From the NCBI RefSeq assembly GCF_000620705.1, contig NZ_KK211165.1:1033-65032 (forward strand): a DNA stretch of 64,000 bases. The letters are read 5' to 3'. The stretch comes from Nocardioides sp. URHA0020 (GTDB lineage: Bacteria > Actinomycetota > Actinomycetes > Propionibacteriales > Nocardioidaceae). A model generated the notes under the pieces. It made no database searches and was not told where the DNA came from. It saw only the letters and a list, made by a program, of their open reading frames with translations. This document shows, in pieces, positions 27,421-36,046 of this stretch (position 1 is its first letter; each line of letters starts with the position of its first letter). The translations under genes were made by a program, and so were the position numbers.

Positions 27421-27633
27421 CGGCGCGTCGTCCTTCTGAACTCACGGCGCTGGTCACGGCCCGGCATGCACGCCCAACCACTTCCGACGCCCACCGCCGG
27501 GCACCCCTCCCACCCACGCTCTTTGCGGCGAGGTGACGGTGGGTGGGCAGGTCGGTGAAACCTCACTTCGCCGCCCGAATCCCATTTACGATTGCGTTTC
27601 GGTCGGGAGTGACGAGGGGGCGGTAGAACGGCG
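27421..27633. other. Intergenic region between TetR and SpoIIE-type genes
   Basis: These 213 bp hold no convincing gene. A comparatively AT-rich patch (about 27585-27600, CATTTACGATTGCG) precedes the phosphatase gene and may carry its promoter. No strong hairpin was found. Confidence 0.4.
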
Positions 27634-28710
27634 ATGAAGCAGGAACGGGTCCAACTCGTCGGGGCTGGGCTCGCCGTGTTCGTGCTCGCCCTGCTGGTGG
27701 TTCTCGACCTGGCGATCCCGCCCGATTTCGCCATCCTGACGGCGCTTTTCGGAATGGCGCCGCTGATCGCCTGCGCGGTGGTGCCGGCGAGGGGCACGGC
27801 GGCCATCGCCGGGCTGGCGTTCGCCTTGGCCGTTGCCTCCGGGGTCTGGAACGACACCTTGGGGACCGCTCAGCACAACGTGCGCCTTCTCAACGTCTTT
27901 CTGGTGGGCGTGGCCGCTGTCACGATCGCGGCTGTCCGGGTCCATCGTGAGCGTCGGTTCGCCCAGCTGTCGCAGATCGCGCAGGTGGCCCAGCGGGCCA
28001 TCCTTCCGGCGCTTCCGGCGCGGGCCGGACGCGTCGCCATCGCTGCGCGCTACCAGTCCGCTGCCCGGGGTGCGCTGGTGGGTGGCGATCTCTACGACTG
28101 CTACCACTCCGAGGACCGGATCCGGTTGCTCGTCGGTGATGTCCGGGGGAAGGGGATCGCGGGCGTGGAGCAGGCGGCACGCGTGATCCGGGCCTTCCGG
28201 CAGGCCGCAGCGCTGCGACCTACTCTCGCCGAGGTCGCGCGCGAGATGGACGACTACCTTGCTGGCTTCTTCGGTGAGGAGGAGTTCGTGACCGCCCTGC
28301 TCGTTGACGTGACTCGGTCCGACGAGCTGAAGATCGTGGGTGCCGGCCATCCGGGTCCGCTACTGGTCGGGTCGGCTGAGGCGACCCTGCTCGACCTCTC
28401 CCAAGGCCTGCCCCTGGGCATGGGTCTCGGCCAGCCTTCTGGTGCCTACGTCGAGGCGATCGTGGGGTGGAACCTCGGTGATCGGCTGCTGATGTACACC
28501 GACGGGCTGAGCGAGGCTCGCGACGCCCGCGGGGAGTTCTTCCCCATTCCCTCCCTCGTGTCATCACTGCGATCGGACCCCGTGGATCAGGCGATCGATG
28601 CGGTGGTGGCTGCGGTGGCCTCCTACGTTCCACAGCGGCGGCTCGAGGACGATCTGGCGGTCGTGCTCATCGAGAACCTGTCCGAGGCCCCCGGCGATCC
28701 AGCAGGATAG
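27634..28710 (+). CDS. Membrane-anchored SpoIIE-type PP2C phosphatase
   Basis: A 358-residue protein. Residues about 8-105 hold three or four transmembrane helices. After a short linker, residues about 130-350 form a SpoIIE/PPM Ser/Thr phosphatase with metal-binding LVGGDLYDC, VGDVRGKGI, GAGHPGPLL, MYTDGLSEARD and LEDDLAVVLIE. Such RsbU-like enzymes dephosphorylate anti-anti-sigma factors in stress signalling. No anti-sigma or STAS gene is adjacent, so its partner is elsewhere. The ribosome site is weak. The membrane part suggests envelope sensing, which is inference. Confidence 0.88.
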   Translation: MKQERVQLVGAGLAVFVLALLVVLDLAIPPDFAILTALFGMAPLIACAVVPARGTAAIAGLAFALAVASGVWNDTLGTAQHNVRLLNVFLVGVAAVTIAAVRVHRERRFAQLSQIAQVAQRAILPALPARAGRVAIAARYQSAARGALVGGDLYDCYHSEDRIRLLVGDVRGKGIAGVEQAARVIRAFRQAAALRPTLAEVAREMDDYLAGFFGEEEFVTALLVDVTRSDELKIVGAGHPGPLLVGSAEATLLDLSQGLPLGMGLGQPSGAYVEAIVGWNLGDRLLMYTDGLSEARDARGEFFPIPSLVSSLRSDPVDQAIDAVVAAVASYVPQRRLEDDLAVVLIENLSEAPGDPAG

Positions 28711-28772
28711 TGCGACCCTCCTCCGACGCCCGCCATCTGAAACCCACGACAGTCGCTCAGCGTGCCGCGTTT

Positions 28773-28788
28773 CCCCTGGTACTACTGA
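28773..28788 (+). repeat. 16-bp match to the 3' end of menB
   Basis: The 16 bases here, ending in TGA, are identical to the last 16 bases of menB (15384-15399), which encode PWYY-stop. The flanks are only loosely similar. It may be a fragment of a menB-like gene or coincidence. Confidence 0.3.
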
Positions 28789-28800
28789 GCCGCAGCTGCC

Positions 28801-29484
28801 TCAGTCGCGCCAGAACAGGTGGTGGACGACGCCGCTGTCGGGGCTGGGTACGACGTCGCGGTGGTAGCGGTCGAGCAGCTGGTCCGGTGCGGTCCAGAGG
28901 CGCGAGCCGGCGCCCAGCTCGACGGGCGAGACGGCGATGTGCAGCGTGTCGACGAGGCCGGCGTCGATGAACTGCCGGACCGTGTTGGCGCCCCCTCCCA
29001 GCCGGACGTCCTTGCCGTCGGCCGCGCCGAGCGCGAGCTCCAGCACCTCGGCGGGCGAGCCGTCGACGAAGTGGAACGTGGTGTCGGACAGCGTCAGCGG
29101 CGGACGCTGGTGATGGGTCATCACGAAGACGGGGGTGTGGAACGGAGGCTCCTCGCCCCACCAGCCCTGCCACTCGTGGTCGGCCCACGGCCCGCGGTAG
29201 GGGCCGAACTTGTTGCGGCCCATGATCTCCGCGCCGATGTTGCGGTGGAAGTCGCGCACCAGGTAGTCGTCGAGGCCTCGGCTGCCACCCGGGTCGGAGC
29301 GGTTCGGCCAGCTCGCGGTCGCGCCCGCCCAGCCCATCAGCTCGGCGGGGTCGGCGTGCCCGAAGGGTGTCGCCAGGCTCTGTCCCTCGCCCGCGGCGTA
29401 CCCATCGCTCGAGACCACGAAGTTGTGCACTCGCACCATCTGCGTCACGTCGTCCTGCTCCTTCGGCTGGTTGTCCGTGGTCAT
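28801..29484 (-). CDS. RibD/DHFR-like reductase-domain protein
   Basis: A 227-residue protein of the dihydrofolate reductase/RibD C-terminal superfamily common in actinobacteria. Marks are VHNFVVSSDGYAAG near the N-terminus, IMGRNKFGPYRG, VFVMTHHQRPPL and the NADPH-site LGGGANTVRQFIDAGLVD. The substrate is unknown; most relatives are uncharacterised. The start is uncertain: ATG 29484 gives an N-terminal extension before the conserved MVRVHNF, which could itself be the start (about 29439). Neither has a clear ribosome site. Confidence 0.82.
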   Translation of the reverse strand: MTTDNQPKEQDDVTQMVRVHNFVVSSDGYAAGEGQSLATPFGHADPAELMGWAGATASWPNRSDPGGSRGLDDYLVRDFHRNIGAEIMGRNKFGPYRGPWADHEWQGWWGEEPPFHTPVFVMTHHQRPPLTLSDTTFHFVDGSPAEVLELALGAADGKDVRLGGGANTVRQFIDAGLVDTLHIAVSPVELGAGSRLWTAPDQLLDRYHRDVVPSPDSGVVHHLFWRD

Positions 29485-29556
29485 GTCGACCGCGCTGGTC
29501 CGGCGATCTCATCGCCCCCGGCGCCTACTCTTGCGCACCCCTGAGACCCTTGGCCC

Positions 29557-30687
29557 ATGGCGAAGCCCACGGACGAGTGGTTCGGCCAGGCCTTCGGGAA
29601 GGCCTGGAAGGACAAGGCCGACGAGATCGGTCGCTTCAACCTGGCGATCTTCGGCAAGACCGGGGTCGGCAAGAGCACCCTGGTCAACGCGATCTTCGGC
29701 AGCGAGATCGCCCGGACCGGGATCGGTGAGCCGGTCACCCGCGCCGAGCACCTCTACCTGCACCAGAGCGGCGCCCTGGGGGTGCTCGACACCCGGGGGC
29801 TCGAGGTCGGGCGCGACAACGCGGCCCTGATCGGCGAGCTCAAGGACTACCTGCACGGGATGCGGCGCAAGCCGTTGGCCGAGCAGCTCCACGTCGCCTG
29901 GTACTGCGTCCGCGCCGGGGACCGGCGCTTCGAGGCGACCGAGGCCGACTTCATCCGGGCGCTGCACGAGCTCGGGCTGCCGGTGATCCTGGTGCTGACC
30001 CAGGTGCCCCGCTCCGGTGACCGGGTGCACCCCGACGCCGAGGCGCTGGCGGCGAGCATCGCAGCCCTCGAGCTGCCGATCCAGGACGGGCTGATCCACT
30101 ACACGATGGCGCTGGCCGACGACTTCACGGGACAGTCGGCGTACGGCCTGCAGGAAGTCCTCGATGCCACCTTTCGAGGCGCGCCTGACGGCGTCGCCCA
30201 TGCCATCACCTCCGCCCAGCGGATCGACTTCGAGCGGAAGCGCGAGCGGGCGGAGGTGGCCGTCAAGGCGGCGACGGGCGCAGCCACCACCGCCGGAGCC
30301 TCCCCCATCCCCTTCTCCGACGCGGCGCTCCTCGTCCCGATCCAGATCGGAATGATGGCCTCGATCGCGGTCACCTACGGGATCTCCATCGAGCGCTCCA
30401 CCGCCGCCTCGATCGCCGCGACCGCGGCCGCGACGACCGCGGGGCGCTCGGTGGTGACCAACATGATCAAGTTCGTGCCCGGTGCCGGCACGGCGGTGGC
30501 GGCACCGATCAGCGCGACCGTCGCGGGCACGTTCACCTACGCGATGGGGCACGCCTGGATGCGGGTCTGCGAGCGTCTCGCGCGCGGCGAGCTCGCTGCC
30601 GTCGGGGGAGCGCTCGAGAGCGAGAGCGTGCACCGGATCTTCCTCGAGGAGTTCAAGACCCGCGCGTCGAGGCGCAAGCCGTCGTGA
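29557..30687 (+). CDS. YcjF/DUF697-like GTPase
   Basis: A 376-residue protein with a GTPase domain (about residues 25-190): G1 is GKTGVGKS at 33-40 and G3 is DTRG at 78-81. The usual NKxD G4 motif is replaced by TQVP, so base specificity may be unusual. The C-terminal half has Ala/Gly-rich hydrophobic segments (about residues 245-335) typical of the DUF697 membrane-associated domain. The role is unknown; related GTPases work at membranes in stress. Its stop overlaps the GTG of the methyltransferase gene, so the two are translationally coupled. Confidence 0.75.
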   Translation: MAKPTDEWFGQAFGKAWKDKADEIGRFNLAIFGKTGVGKSTLVNAIFGSEIARTGIGEPVTRAEHLYLHQSGALGVLDTRGLEVGRDNAALIGELKDYLHGMRRKPLAEQLHVAWYCVRAGDRRFEATEADFIRALHELGLPVILVLTQVPRSGDRVHPDAEALAASIAALELPIQDGLIHYTMALADDFTGQSAYGLQEVLDATFRGAPDGVAHAITSAQRIDFERKRERAEVAVKAATGAATTAGASPIPFSDAALLVPIQIGMMASIAVTYGISIERSTAASIAATAAATTAGRSVVTNMIKFVPGAGTAVAAPISATVAGTFTYAMGHAWMRVCERLARGELAAVGGALESESVHRIFLEEFKTRASRRKPS

Positions 30688-31331
30688 GCACCCGGTGGGA
30701 GCGGATCGCGCGCGAGACGGTGGGTGCCGACTACGCCCGCGTGTACGACCAGCGGTTCCGCGCGATGGCGGCCCGGGGCGCGGACATCCACGGTGAGGCG
30801 ACGTTCGTGGCCCGGCTGCTGGCACCCCCGGCGCGGGTCCTCGACGCCGGCTGCGGCACCGGACGGGTCGCCGTACGCCTGGCAGAGCTGGGGTACGACG
30901 TCGTCGGGGTCGACGTGGACGCGTCGATGCTCGACGTGGCGCGGGCCGGCGCGCCGGAGCTGGACTGGCGGCTCGCCGACCTGTCCGCCTTCGACCTGGG
31001 CGAGCGCTTCGACGTCGTGCTCGTCGCGGGCAACACCATCCCCCTGCTCGAGCCCGGCACCCTGCTCGACGCGTGCGAGCGGCTGGGGCGGCACCTCGCG
31101 CCCGGGGGCGTCGTGGTCTGCGGCTTCGGCCTCGACGCCGCGCACCTGCCCGCCGGCTGCCCGCCGACGGCGCTGAGCGACCTCGACGCGGCCTTCGGGG
31201 CGCTGGGGCTGGACGCCACGGCCCGCTACAGCAGTTGGGACGGGGCCGCCTTCGACGCGACCGACGGCTACGCGATCACGCTCTACGCGGAGCCGGCCGC
31301 CAGCGGCCTCCGTGGATCAGACCTCCCGTAG
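30684..31331 (+). CDS. Class I SAM-dependent methyltransferase
   Basis: A 215-residue methyltransferase with the SAM-binding motif RVLDAGCGTGRVAVRLAELG, the acidic GVDVDASML loop and the later FDVVLVAGNTI strand. The substrate cannot be deduced. GTG 30684 lies inside the stop of the GTPase gene. Confidence 0.85.
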   Translation: MSTRWERIARETVGADYARVYDQRFRAMAARGADIHGEATFVARLLAPPARVLDAGCGTGRVAVRLAELGYDVVGVDVDASMLDVARAGAPELDWRLADLSAFDLGERFDVVLVAGNTIPLLEPGTLLDACERLGRHLAPGGVVVCGFGLDAAHLPAGCPPTALSDLDAAFGALGLDATARYSSWDGAAFDATDGYAITLYAEPAASGLRGSDLP

Positions 31332-31364
31332 TCAGGCCCTGGAGCGGATGGGAGGCTTGGCGGC

Positions 31365-32069
31365 ATGACTCGCATCGGACTCGCCCTGGCCAGCATCGGA
31401 ATGGCCGCCGCGCTCACCGCCTGCGGAGGCGGTGACGACGACTTCACCTCCCAGTCCGGCGAGAAGATCGCCGACGCCTCGAAGAGTGCGATGAAGAAGC
31501 TCGACGCCGTCAAGGTCACCGGCACCGTCAAGACCTCGGGCAACGAGGTCTCCCTCGACATCCAGACCAACGACAAGGGTGACTGCACCGGCTCGGTCGG
31601 CGTCGGCGGCGGCAAGGCCGAGCTCCTCGGCGTCGGCGGCAAGATCTGGTTCAAGCCCGACGAGGCGTTCTGGAAGTCCAGCGGCGGCGCGTCCGCCGAC
31701 CAGATCATCACGCTCGTCGGCGACAAGTGGGTGGTCGTCCCCTCCGGTGGCGACGGCTTCGACGAGTTCTGCGACATCGACAAGCTGCTCGACGAGATGC
31801 TGAAGAGCGACAAGGACGACGACTCGACGTACAAGAAGCGCGACGTCAAGAAGGTCGACGGCGACGACGCCGTCCCGGTCGAGCACAAGGACTCGGACGG
31901 GACGTCGACCGGCTACGTGCGGGTCGACGAGCCGCACTACCTCGTCAAGATCGAGAAGACCGACGGTGACGACGCCGGCAGCGTGACGTTCTCGGAGTTC
32001 GACGAGAAGTTCGACGTCGAGGCGCCGGCCGAGGACGACATCGTCGACCTCTCCAACCTCGCCGGCTGA
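31365..32069 (+). CDS. LppX/LprAFG-like lipoprotein
   Basis: A 234-residue exported lipoprotein. A short signal peptide ends in the lipobox LTAC with lipidated Cys20, followed by GGGDDD, which suits retention at the membrane. The body matches the LppX_LprAFGN fold (KLDAVKVTGTVKTSG, then IWFKPDEAFWKS). In mycobacteria such proteins carry lipids or glycolipids across the envelope. The protein is very acidic and lysine-rich. A GGAGG ribosome site precedes ATG 31365. Confidence 0.82.
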   Translation: MTRIGLALASIGMAAALTACGGGDDDFTSQSGEKIADASKSAMKKLDAVKVTGTVKTSGNEVSLDIQTNDKGDCTGSVGVGGGKAELLGVGGKIWFKPDEAFWKSSGGASADQIITLVGDKWVVVPSGGDGFDEFCDIDKLLDEMLKSDKDDDSTYKKRDVKKVDGDDAVPVEHKDSDGTSTGYVRVDEPHYLVKIEKTDGDDAGSVTFSEFDEKFDVEAPAEDDIVDLSNLAG

Positions 32070-32109
32070 CCGGCTGACCGACAACGTCGGCCGACGCTAG
32101 CGTGGGCAC

Positions 32110-32418
32110 GTGATCCTCGAGCACGCCCTCCTGCCCGTGAAGCCGAGCCGCGAGGAGGACTTCGTCACCGCCTTCGACGAGGCGAAGCTGATCATCTCCT
32201 CGATGCCGGGCTTCGTCTCGCTCACGCTGTCGCGGTGTCAGGAGCGGCCCAGCGCCTTCCTGCTGCTCGTCGAGTGGGAGACCCTCGAGGACCACACGGT
32301 CGGCTTCCGTGGGTCGGCCGAGTACCAGGAGTGGCGGCGCCTGCTCCACGACTTCTACGACCCGTTCCCGGTCGTCGAGCACTTCGACCCGGTCCTCTCG
32401 GTGCTCCCTGCGAGCTGA
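32110..32418 (+). CDS. ABM-domain protein
   Basis: A 102-residue antibiotic biosynthesis monooxygenase-type ferredoxin fold: LEHALLPVKPSREEDFVTAF, then MPGFVSLTLSRC, FLLLVEWETLEDH and a C-terminal FYDPFPVVEHFDPV. Family members act as cofactor-free oxygenases, heme-degrading enzymes or dimeric binding proteins; the role here is unassigned. The start is GTG 32110. A hairpin repeat begins 11 bp after the stop. Confidence 0.82.
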   Translation: MILEHALLPVKPSREEDFVTAFDEAKLIISSMPGFVSLTLSRCQERPSAFLLLVEWETLEDHTVGFRGSAEYQEWRRLLHDFYDPFPVVEHFDPVLSVLPAS

Positions 32419-32429
32419 CCCCGCGCCCC

Positions 32430-32466
32430 GGTGGTTGAGGAGGCGCGCCAGCGCCGTCTCGAAACC
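32430..32466 (-). repeat. Dispersed hairpin repeat, copy 4
   Basis: Minus-orientation copy with ends GGTTTCGAGA and CCTCAACCACC and a centre that folds as GGCGC-TGGC-GCGCC. It lies between the ABM gene and the stop of the DUF222/HNH gene, facing the tandem copies on the other side. Confidence 0.8.
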
Positions 32467-32507
32467 TCCGCAGCGCAGGTGGGGCAACGTGCGCGCACGC
32501 TGTCGGC

Positions 32508-33755
32508 CTATTGGCGTCGGGTGAAGGTGACCTTGCCGTCGGGCTGCTTCTGCATTGTGTACGTCGGGTCGTGGGCGCGGGCGTGGTGTCTTGGGCAGAG
32601 GAGGCCGGCGTTGTGGAGGTTGGATGGTCCTCCGTCGGTCCACCTGGTCCAGTGGTGTGCGTGGCACATCCAGGGTGGCCAGTCGCAGCCTTCGGTGACG
32701 CAGCCTCTGTCGCGGAGAGTGATGGCGGTGAGCTGGGCCTTGGTGAAGAACCGTCGTGCTCGGCCGACGTCGAGGACCTCTGAGTCGGCGCCGAGGACGA
32801 CGGGAATGATCTTGGCGGTGCACGCCAATCGGCGGGCTGCGGCTGGGCTGATGCGCTCGCCGGTGTCGAGGATCCCGGCCTTCTCGAGCTTGGCGAGGAG
32901 GGTGTCGTGGTCGATGGTGACCACGATGGTCGCGTCCCTGCCTCCGACCTGAGGAAGGTCCTTGGCGCCGATCCTTTCGATGAGCTCGGCGAACGCCCTG
33001 CCCATCCGCTCCGGTCCAGGGCGCCTCTCCACTCCCGCTCCGTGGGTGGCGGCGAGGTGCTTGGGTGCGGCCAACGCGAGCAGCATCTTCTTCAGCTCTG
33101 CTGCCTGCAGCGCGGGCAACGTGAACCGTCCGTGGACCTTGCCGTGGCCGTCGTCGCTCATCGTGAGCCGACATGCCTGGGCCGCTTTGGCCTCTTCACG
33201 TTCGAGGAGGTCGGACTCGTGCTGGTCGGCGAGGTCCGGGGCGATGACCTCGAGGAGTCTGCGTCCGAGGATGGTGAGGCGCTTCGCGTCGTGCTCTCCC
33301 GCGGCGGTGACGAGGTGCTCCTCGGCCCTGATCAGCAGCTCCGGGTCCAGGCCATCGGGCAGTGCCTTGACCGCCCGAAGGATGACATCGGCCTGCTCCA
33401 GGCGCAGGTCGCCGTGCGCGAGCGCGGTCCGGACCCGGTCGTAGATCGCGAGGTCGTAGCCGCGGCGCACGGTCCGGTAGGCCGCCGACCTGGTCTCTCG
33501 GGTCTGGTGGGCGTACCAGTTCGACGTGCTCGTGGCTCCCACGTCCGTGCCGACCTCGACCTCATCGGCATGCGCAGCGACCCGGGCTTCGAGCTCGACC
33601 ACCTGAGCCTTCAGGCGGCCCAGTTCCACCAGCGTGGAGGCTGCTTCCGGAGCGCTCATCGACCACACCGACGCCTCCACCAGGACGTCGGCGATCCCGC
33701 GCATCCGCGCCGTCGCTTCGGCCACCTGGTGGTGGGATGTGGTCATCGCCGTCAT
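32508..33755 (-). CDS. DUF222/HNH endonuclease (13E12 family)
   Basis: About 415 residues. The N-terminal two thirds are a DUF222 domain (VWSMSAPEAASTLVELGRL, then GRFTLPALQAAELKKMLLAL). The C-terminal HNH nuclease has LRDRGCVTEGCDWPPWMCHAHHWTRW and NLHNAGLLCPRHHARAH, with Cys and His pairs that should bind zinc and a metal. These genes occur in many copies in actinobacteria and form the REP13E12 repeats of Mycobacterium tuberculosis. I use ATG 33755; starts at 33746 or further upstream (about 33793) are possible because no clear ribosome site is seen. It is flanked by hairpin repeats in opposite orientations, suggesting spread as a unit. Confidence 0.88.
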   Translation of the reverse strand: MTAMTTSHHQVAEATARMRGIADVLVEASVWSMSAPEAASTLVELGRLKAQVVELEARVAAHADEVEVGTDVGATSTSNWYAHQTRETRSAAYRTVRRGYDLAIYDRVRTALAHGDLRLEQADVILRAVKALPDGLDPELLIRAEEHLVTAAGEHDAKRLTILGRRLLEVIAPDLADQHESDLLEREEAKAAQACRLTMSDDGHGKVHGRFTLPALQAAELKKMLLALAAPKHLAATHGAGVERRPGPERMGRAFAELIERIGAKDLPQVGGRDATIVVTIDHDTLLAKLEKAGILDTGERISPAAARRLACTAKIIPVVLGADSEVLDVGRARRFFTKAQLTAITLRDRGCVTEGCDWPPWMCHAHHWTRWTDGGPSNLHNAGLLCPRHHARAHDPTYTMQKQPDGKVTFTRRQ

Positions 33756-33898
33756 GGATCCAGCCAACCTCGAACAGCCGACATCTGCATCCATGCTCCG
33801 CAGGACTGTGGAGGGCGGTGTCGAAGGCGGAGCTGTGAACGAAAAGTGGCCCACCACAGAGGTCCCCGACACCGCCGCTGGTCCTCTCCGCACGGGGT

Positions 33899-34240
33899 GG
33901 TTTCGAGGCTCGGCGCTAGCGCGCCTCGCACCTCAACCACCCGAAGGCCGCGGCGGGCTGCAACCCCCGCTCGCGCCGACCCCGCTTTCGCTGCGGGGGT
34001 TTCGAGGCTCGGCGCTAGCGCGCCTCACACCTCAACCACCGGAAGGCCGCGGCGGGCTGCAACCCCCGCTCGCGCCCACTGCCGCTTTCGCTGCGGGGGT
34101 TTCGAGGCTCGGCGCTAGCGCGCCTCACACCTCAACCACCGGAAGGCCGCGGCGGGCTGCAACCCCCGCTCGTGCTCACTGCCGCTTTCGTTGCGGGGGT
34201 TTCGAGGCTCGGCGCTAGCGCGCCTCGCACCTCAACCACC
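33899..34240 (+). repeat. Tandem array of four hairpin repeats, 100-bp period
   Basis: Four 43-bp cores at 33899-33941, 33998-34040, 34098-34140 and 34198-34240 are spaced 99, 100 and 100 bp apart. The 57-bp spacers are themselves nearly identical. Each core carries GGTTTCGAGGCTC, the central GGCGC-TAGC-GCGCC stem and CTCAACCACC. It lies between the DUF222/HNH gene and treZ. The high identity suggests recent duplication. Confidence 0.92.
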
Positions 34241-34297
34241 GGTGAGCCGGCATGGTCGCCAGCCACGACCTCTTCGTCCGGTCGTTCGACGCCTGGC

Positions 34298-36046
34298 TCA
34301 GGGAGCGATGACGGCGCCGGCGTGCGCCGGGACCGTGAGCGTGTCGCCGGTGAGCACCACGCCGGAGCCCGTCTCGAAGAGCAGCTCGCTCGGCTCGTCG
34401 AGCTCGATGACGGCCTCGGAGTCACCGAAGTTGACGACGACGTGCACGTCACCGCGCCACATCTCGAAGAGCCGGCTGTCCTCGTCGACGAGGCAGGCGT
34501 TGTGGGCGAACGACGGGTCGGTGAGCTCGGCGCGTTGCCGGCGCAGGGTGGCGAGGCGGCGGTAGACGTCGAGCAGGCGGGCGTGGCGTCCGGTCGTGAG
34601 CTCGGCCCAGTCGAGCTGGGAGCGCCGGAAGGTCTCGGGGTCCTGGGGGTCGGGGACCACGTCGGGGTCCCAGCCCATCCGCTCGAACTCCGCGATCCGG
34701 CCCTCCGCCGTCGCCTTGCCGAGCTCGGGCTCGGGGTGCGAGGTGAAGAACTGGAACGGCGTCGACGCGGCCCACTCCTCGCCCTGGAAGAGCATCGGCG
34801 TGAAGGGGCCCGTCATGGTGAGCAACGCCGCGCACGCCAGCTGGTCGTCGTCCAGGCTCTCGGTGAGCCGGTCGCCGACGGCGCGGTTGCCGATCTGGTC
34901 GTGGTTCTGGCTCGCCACCACCAAGCGCCAGCTGGGCATCTTGTCGGTGTCGATCTCGCTGCCGTGGTTGCGGCCGCGGAACGAGGAGTAGGTGCCGTCG
35001 TGGAAGAACCCGCGCTCGATCACCTTCGCCAGGGCGTCCAGTGGCTCGAAGTCGGCGTAGTAGCCGTCGGTCTCCCGCGTCAGCGCCACGTGCACGGCGT
35101 GGTGGAAGTCGTCGCTCCACTGGGCGTCCAGTCCGTAGCCGCCCGCCTCCCGCGGGGTCACCAGGTGGGCGTCGTTGAGGTCGGACTCCGCGATCAGCGT
35201 CAGCGGGCGACCGACGTGTGCCGACAGCGCGGCCACCTCGACCGCCAGCTCCTCCAGCAGGTGCACGTCGGAGGAGTCCTCGAGCGCGTGCACGGCGTCG
35301 AGCCGCAGGCCGTCCACATGGTAGTCCGAGAGCCACATCTGAGCGTTGTCGAGGATGTAGCGGCGTACGGCGTCCGAGCCCTCCTCGTCGAGGTTGACCA
35401 GGTCGCCCCAGGTGTTGGCGCCGGACTTCAGGTAGGGACCGAAGAGCGGGAGGTAGTTGCCGGAGGGGCCGAGGTGGTTGTAGACCACGTCCTGGATGAC
35501 GCCGAGTCCCGCGGCGTGGCACCCGTCGACGAAGCGCTGGTAGCCGGCGGGCCCGCCGTACCCCTCGTGCACGGCGTGCCACAGGACGCCGTCGTAGCCC
35601 CAGTTGTGGGTGCCGTTGAACGCGTTGACCGGCATCACCTCGACGAAGTCGACGCCGAGGTCGCGCAGGTGGCCGAGCCGGCCGAGGGCGGCGTCGAAGG
35701 TGCCATCGGGCGTGAACGTCCCGATGTGCAGCTCGTAGATGACGGCGCCCGCGAGCTGACGGCCGGTCCAGCCGGCATCGGTCCACGCGAAGACGGTGGC
35801 GTCGTGGGTGCGCGAGAGCCCGTGCACGCCGTCGGGCTGGCGTCGCGACCACGGGTCGGGGCGCGGGGTCTCGTCGTCGTCGATGAGGTAGCCGTAGTCG
35901 ACCTCGTCGCCCTCGGGGTCGGGGACCGGGCCGACCGGTGTCCACCAGTCGTCCTCGTCCTTGACCATGTCGATGGTCTCCCCGGCGGCCACCAGCCGCA
36001 CCCGGCTCGGGCGCGGAGCCCAGACGTCGAAGGGGCCGTAGGTCAT
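34298..36046 (-). CDS. treZ: Malto-oligosyltrehalose trehalohydrolase (TreZ)
   Basis: A 582-residue GH13 enzyme that cuts trehalose from the end of maltooligosyl-trehalose. An N-terminal beta domain precedes the barrel. The catalytic Asp is about residue 250 ([11 protein letters not shown]), the acid/base Glu about 287 (IAESDLND), and the third Asp lies in [17 protein letters not shown] follows, as in TreZ proteins. ATG 36046 overlaps the treY stop, so treY and treZ are translationally coupled. It is the last gene of the treX-treY-treZ operon. Confidence 0.95.
   Translation of the reverse strand: MTYGPFDVWAPRPSRVRLVAAGETIDMVKDEDDWWTPVGPVPDPEGDEVDYGYLIDDDETPRPDPWSRRQPDGVHGLSRTHDATVFAWTDAGWTGRQLAGAVIYELHIGTFTPDGTFDAALGRLGHLRDLGVDFVEVMPVNAFNGTHNWGYDGVLWHAVHEGYGGPAGYQRFVDGCHAAGLGVIQDVVYNHLGPSGNYLPLFGPYLKSGANTWGDLVNLDEEGSDAVRRYILDNAQMWLSDYHVDGLRLDAVHALEDSSDVHLLEELAVEVAALSAHVGRPLTLIAESDLNDAHLVTPREAGGYGLDAQWSDDFHHAVHVALTRETDGYYADFEPLDALAKVIERGFFHDGTYSSFRGRNHGSEIDTDKMPSWRLVVASQNHDQIGNRAVGDRLTESLDDDQLACAALLTMTGPFTPMLFQGEEWAASTPFQFFTSHPEPELGKATAEGRIAEFERMGWDPDVVPDPQDPETFRRSQLDWAELTTGRHARLLDVYRRLATLRRQRAELTDPSFAHNACLVDEDSRLFEMWRGDVHVVVNFGDSEAVIELDEPSELLFETGSGVVLTGDTLTVPAHAGAVIAP

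Noticed and set aside
32508..33755. Homing endonuclease or prophage marker
   Set aside because: The DUF222 domain places the HNH gene in the 13E12 family; no intron, intein, integrase or phage gene is nearby.
33899..34240. CRISPR array
   Set aside because: The spacers are nearly identical to one another and the unit is 100 bp; it is a tandem repeat, not a CRISPR, and no cas gene is present.
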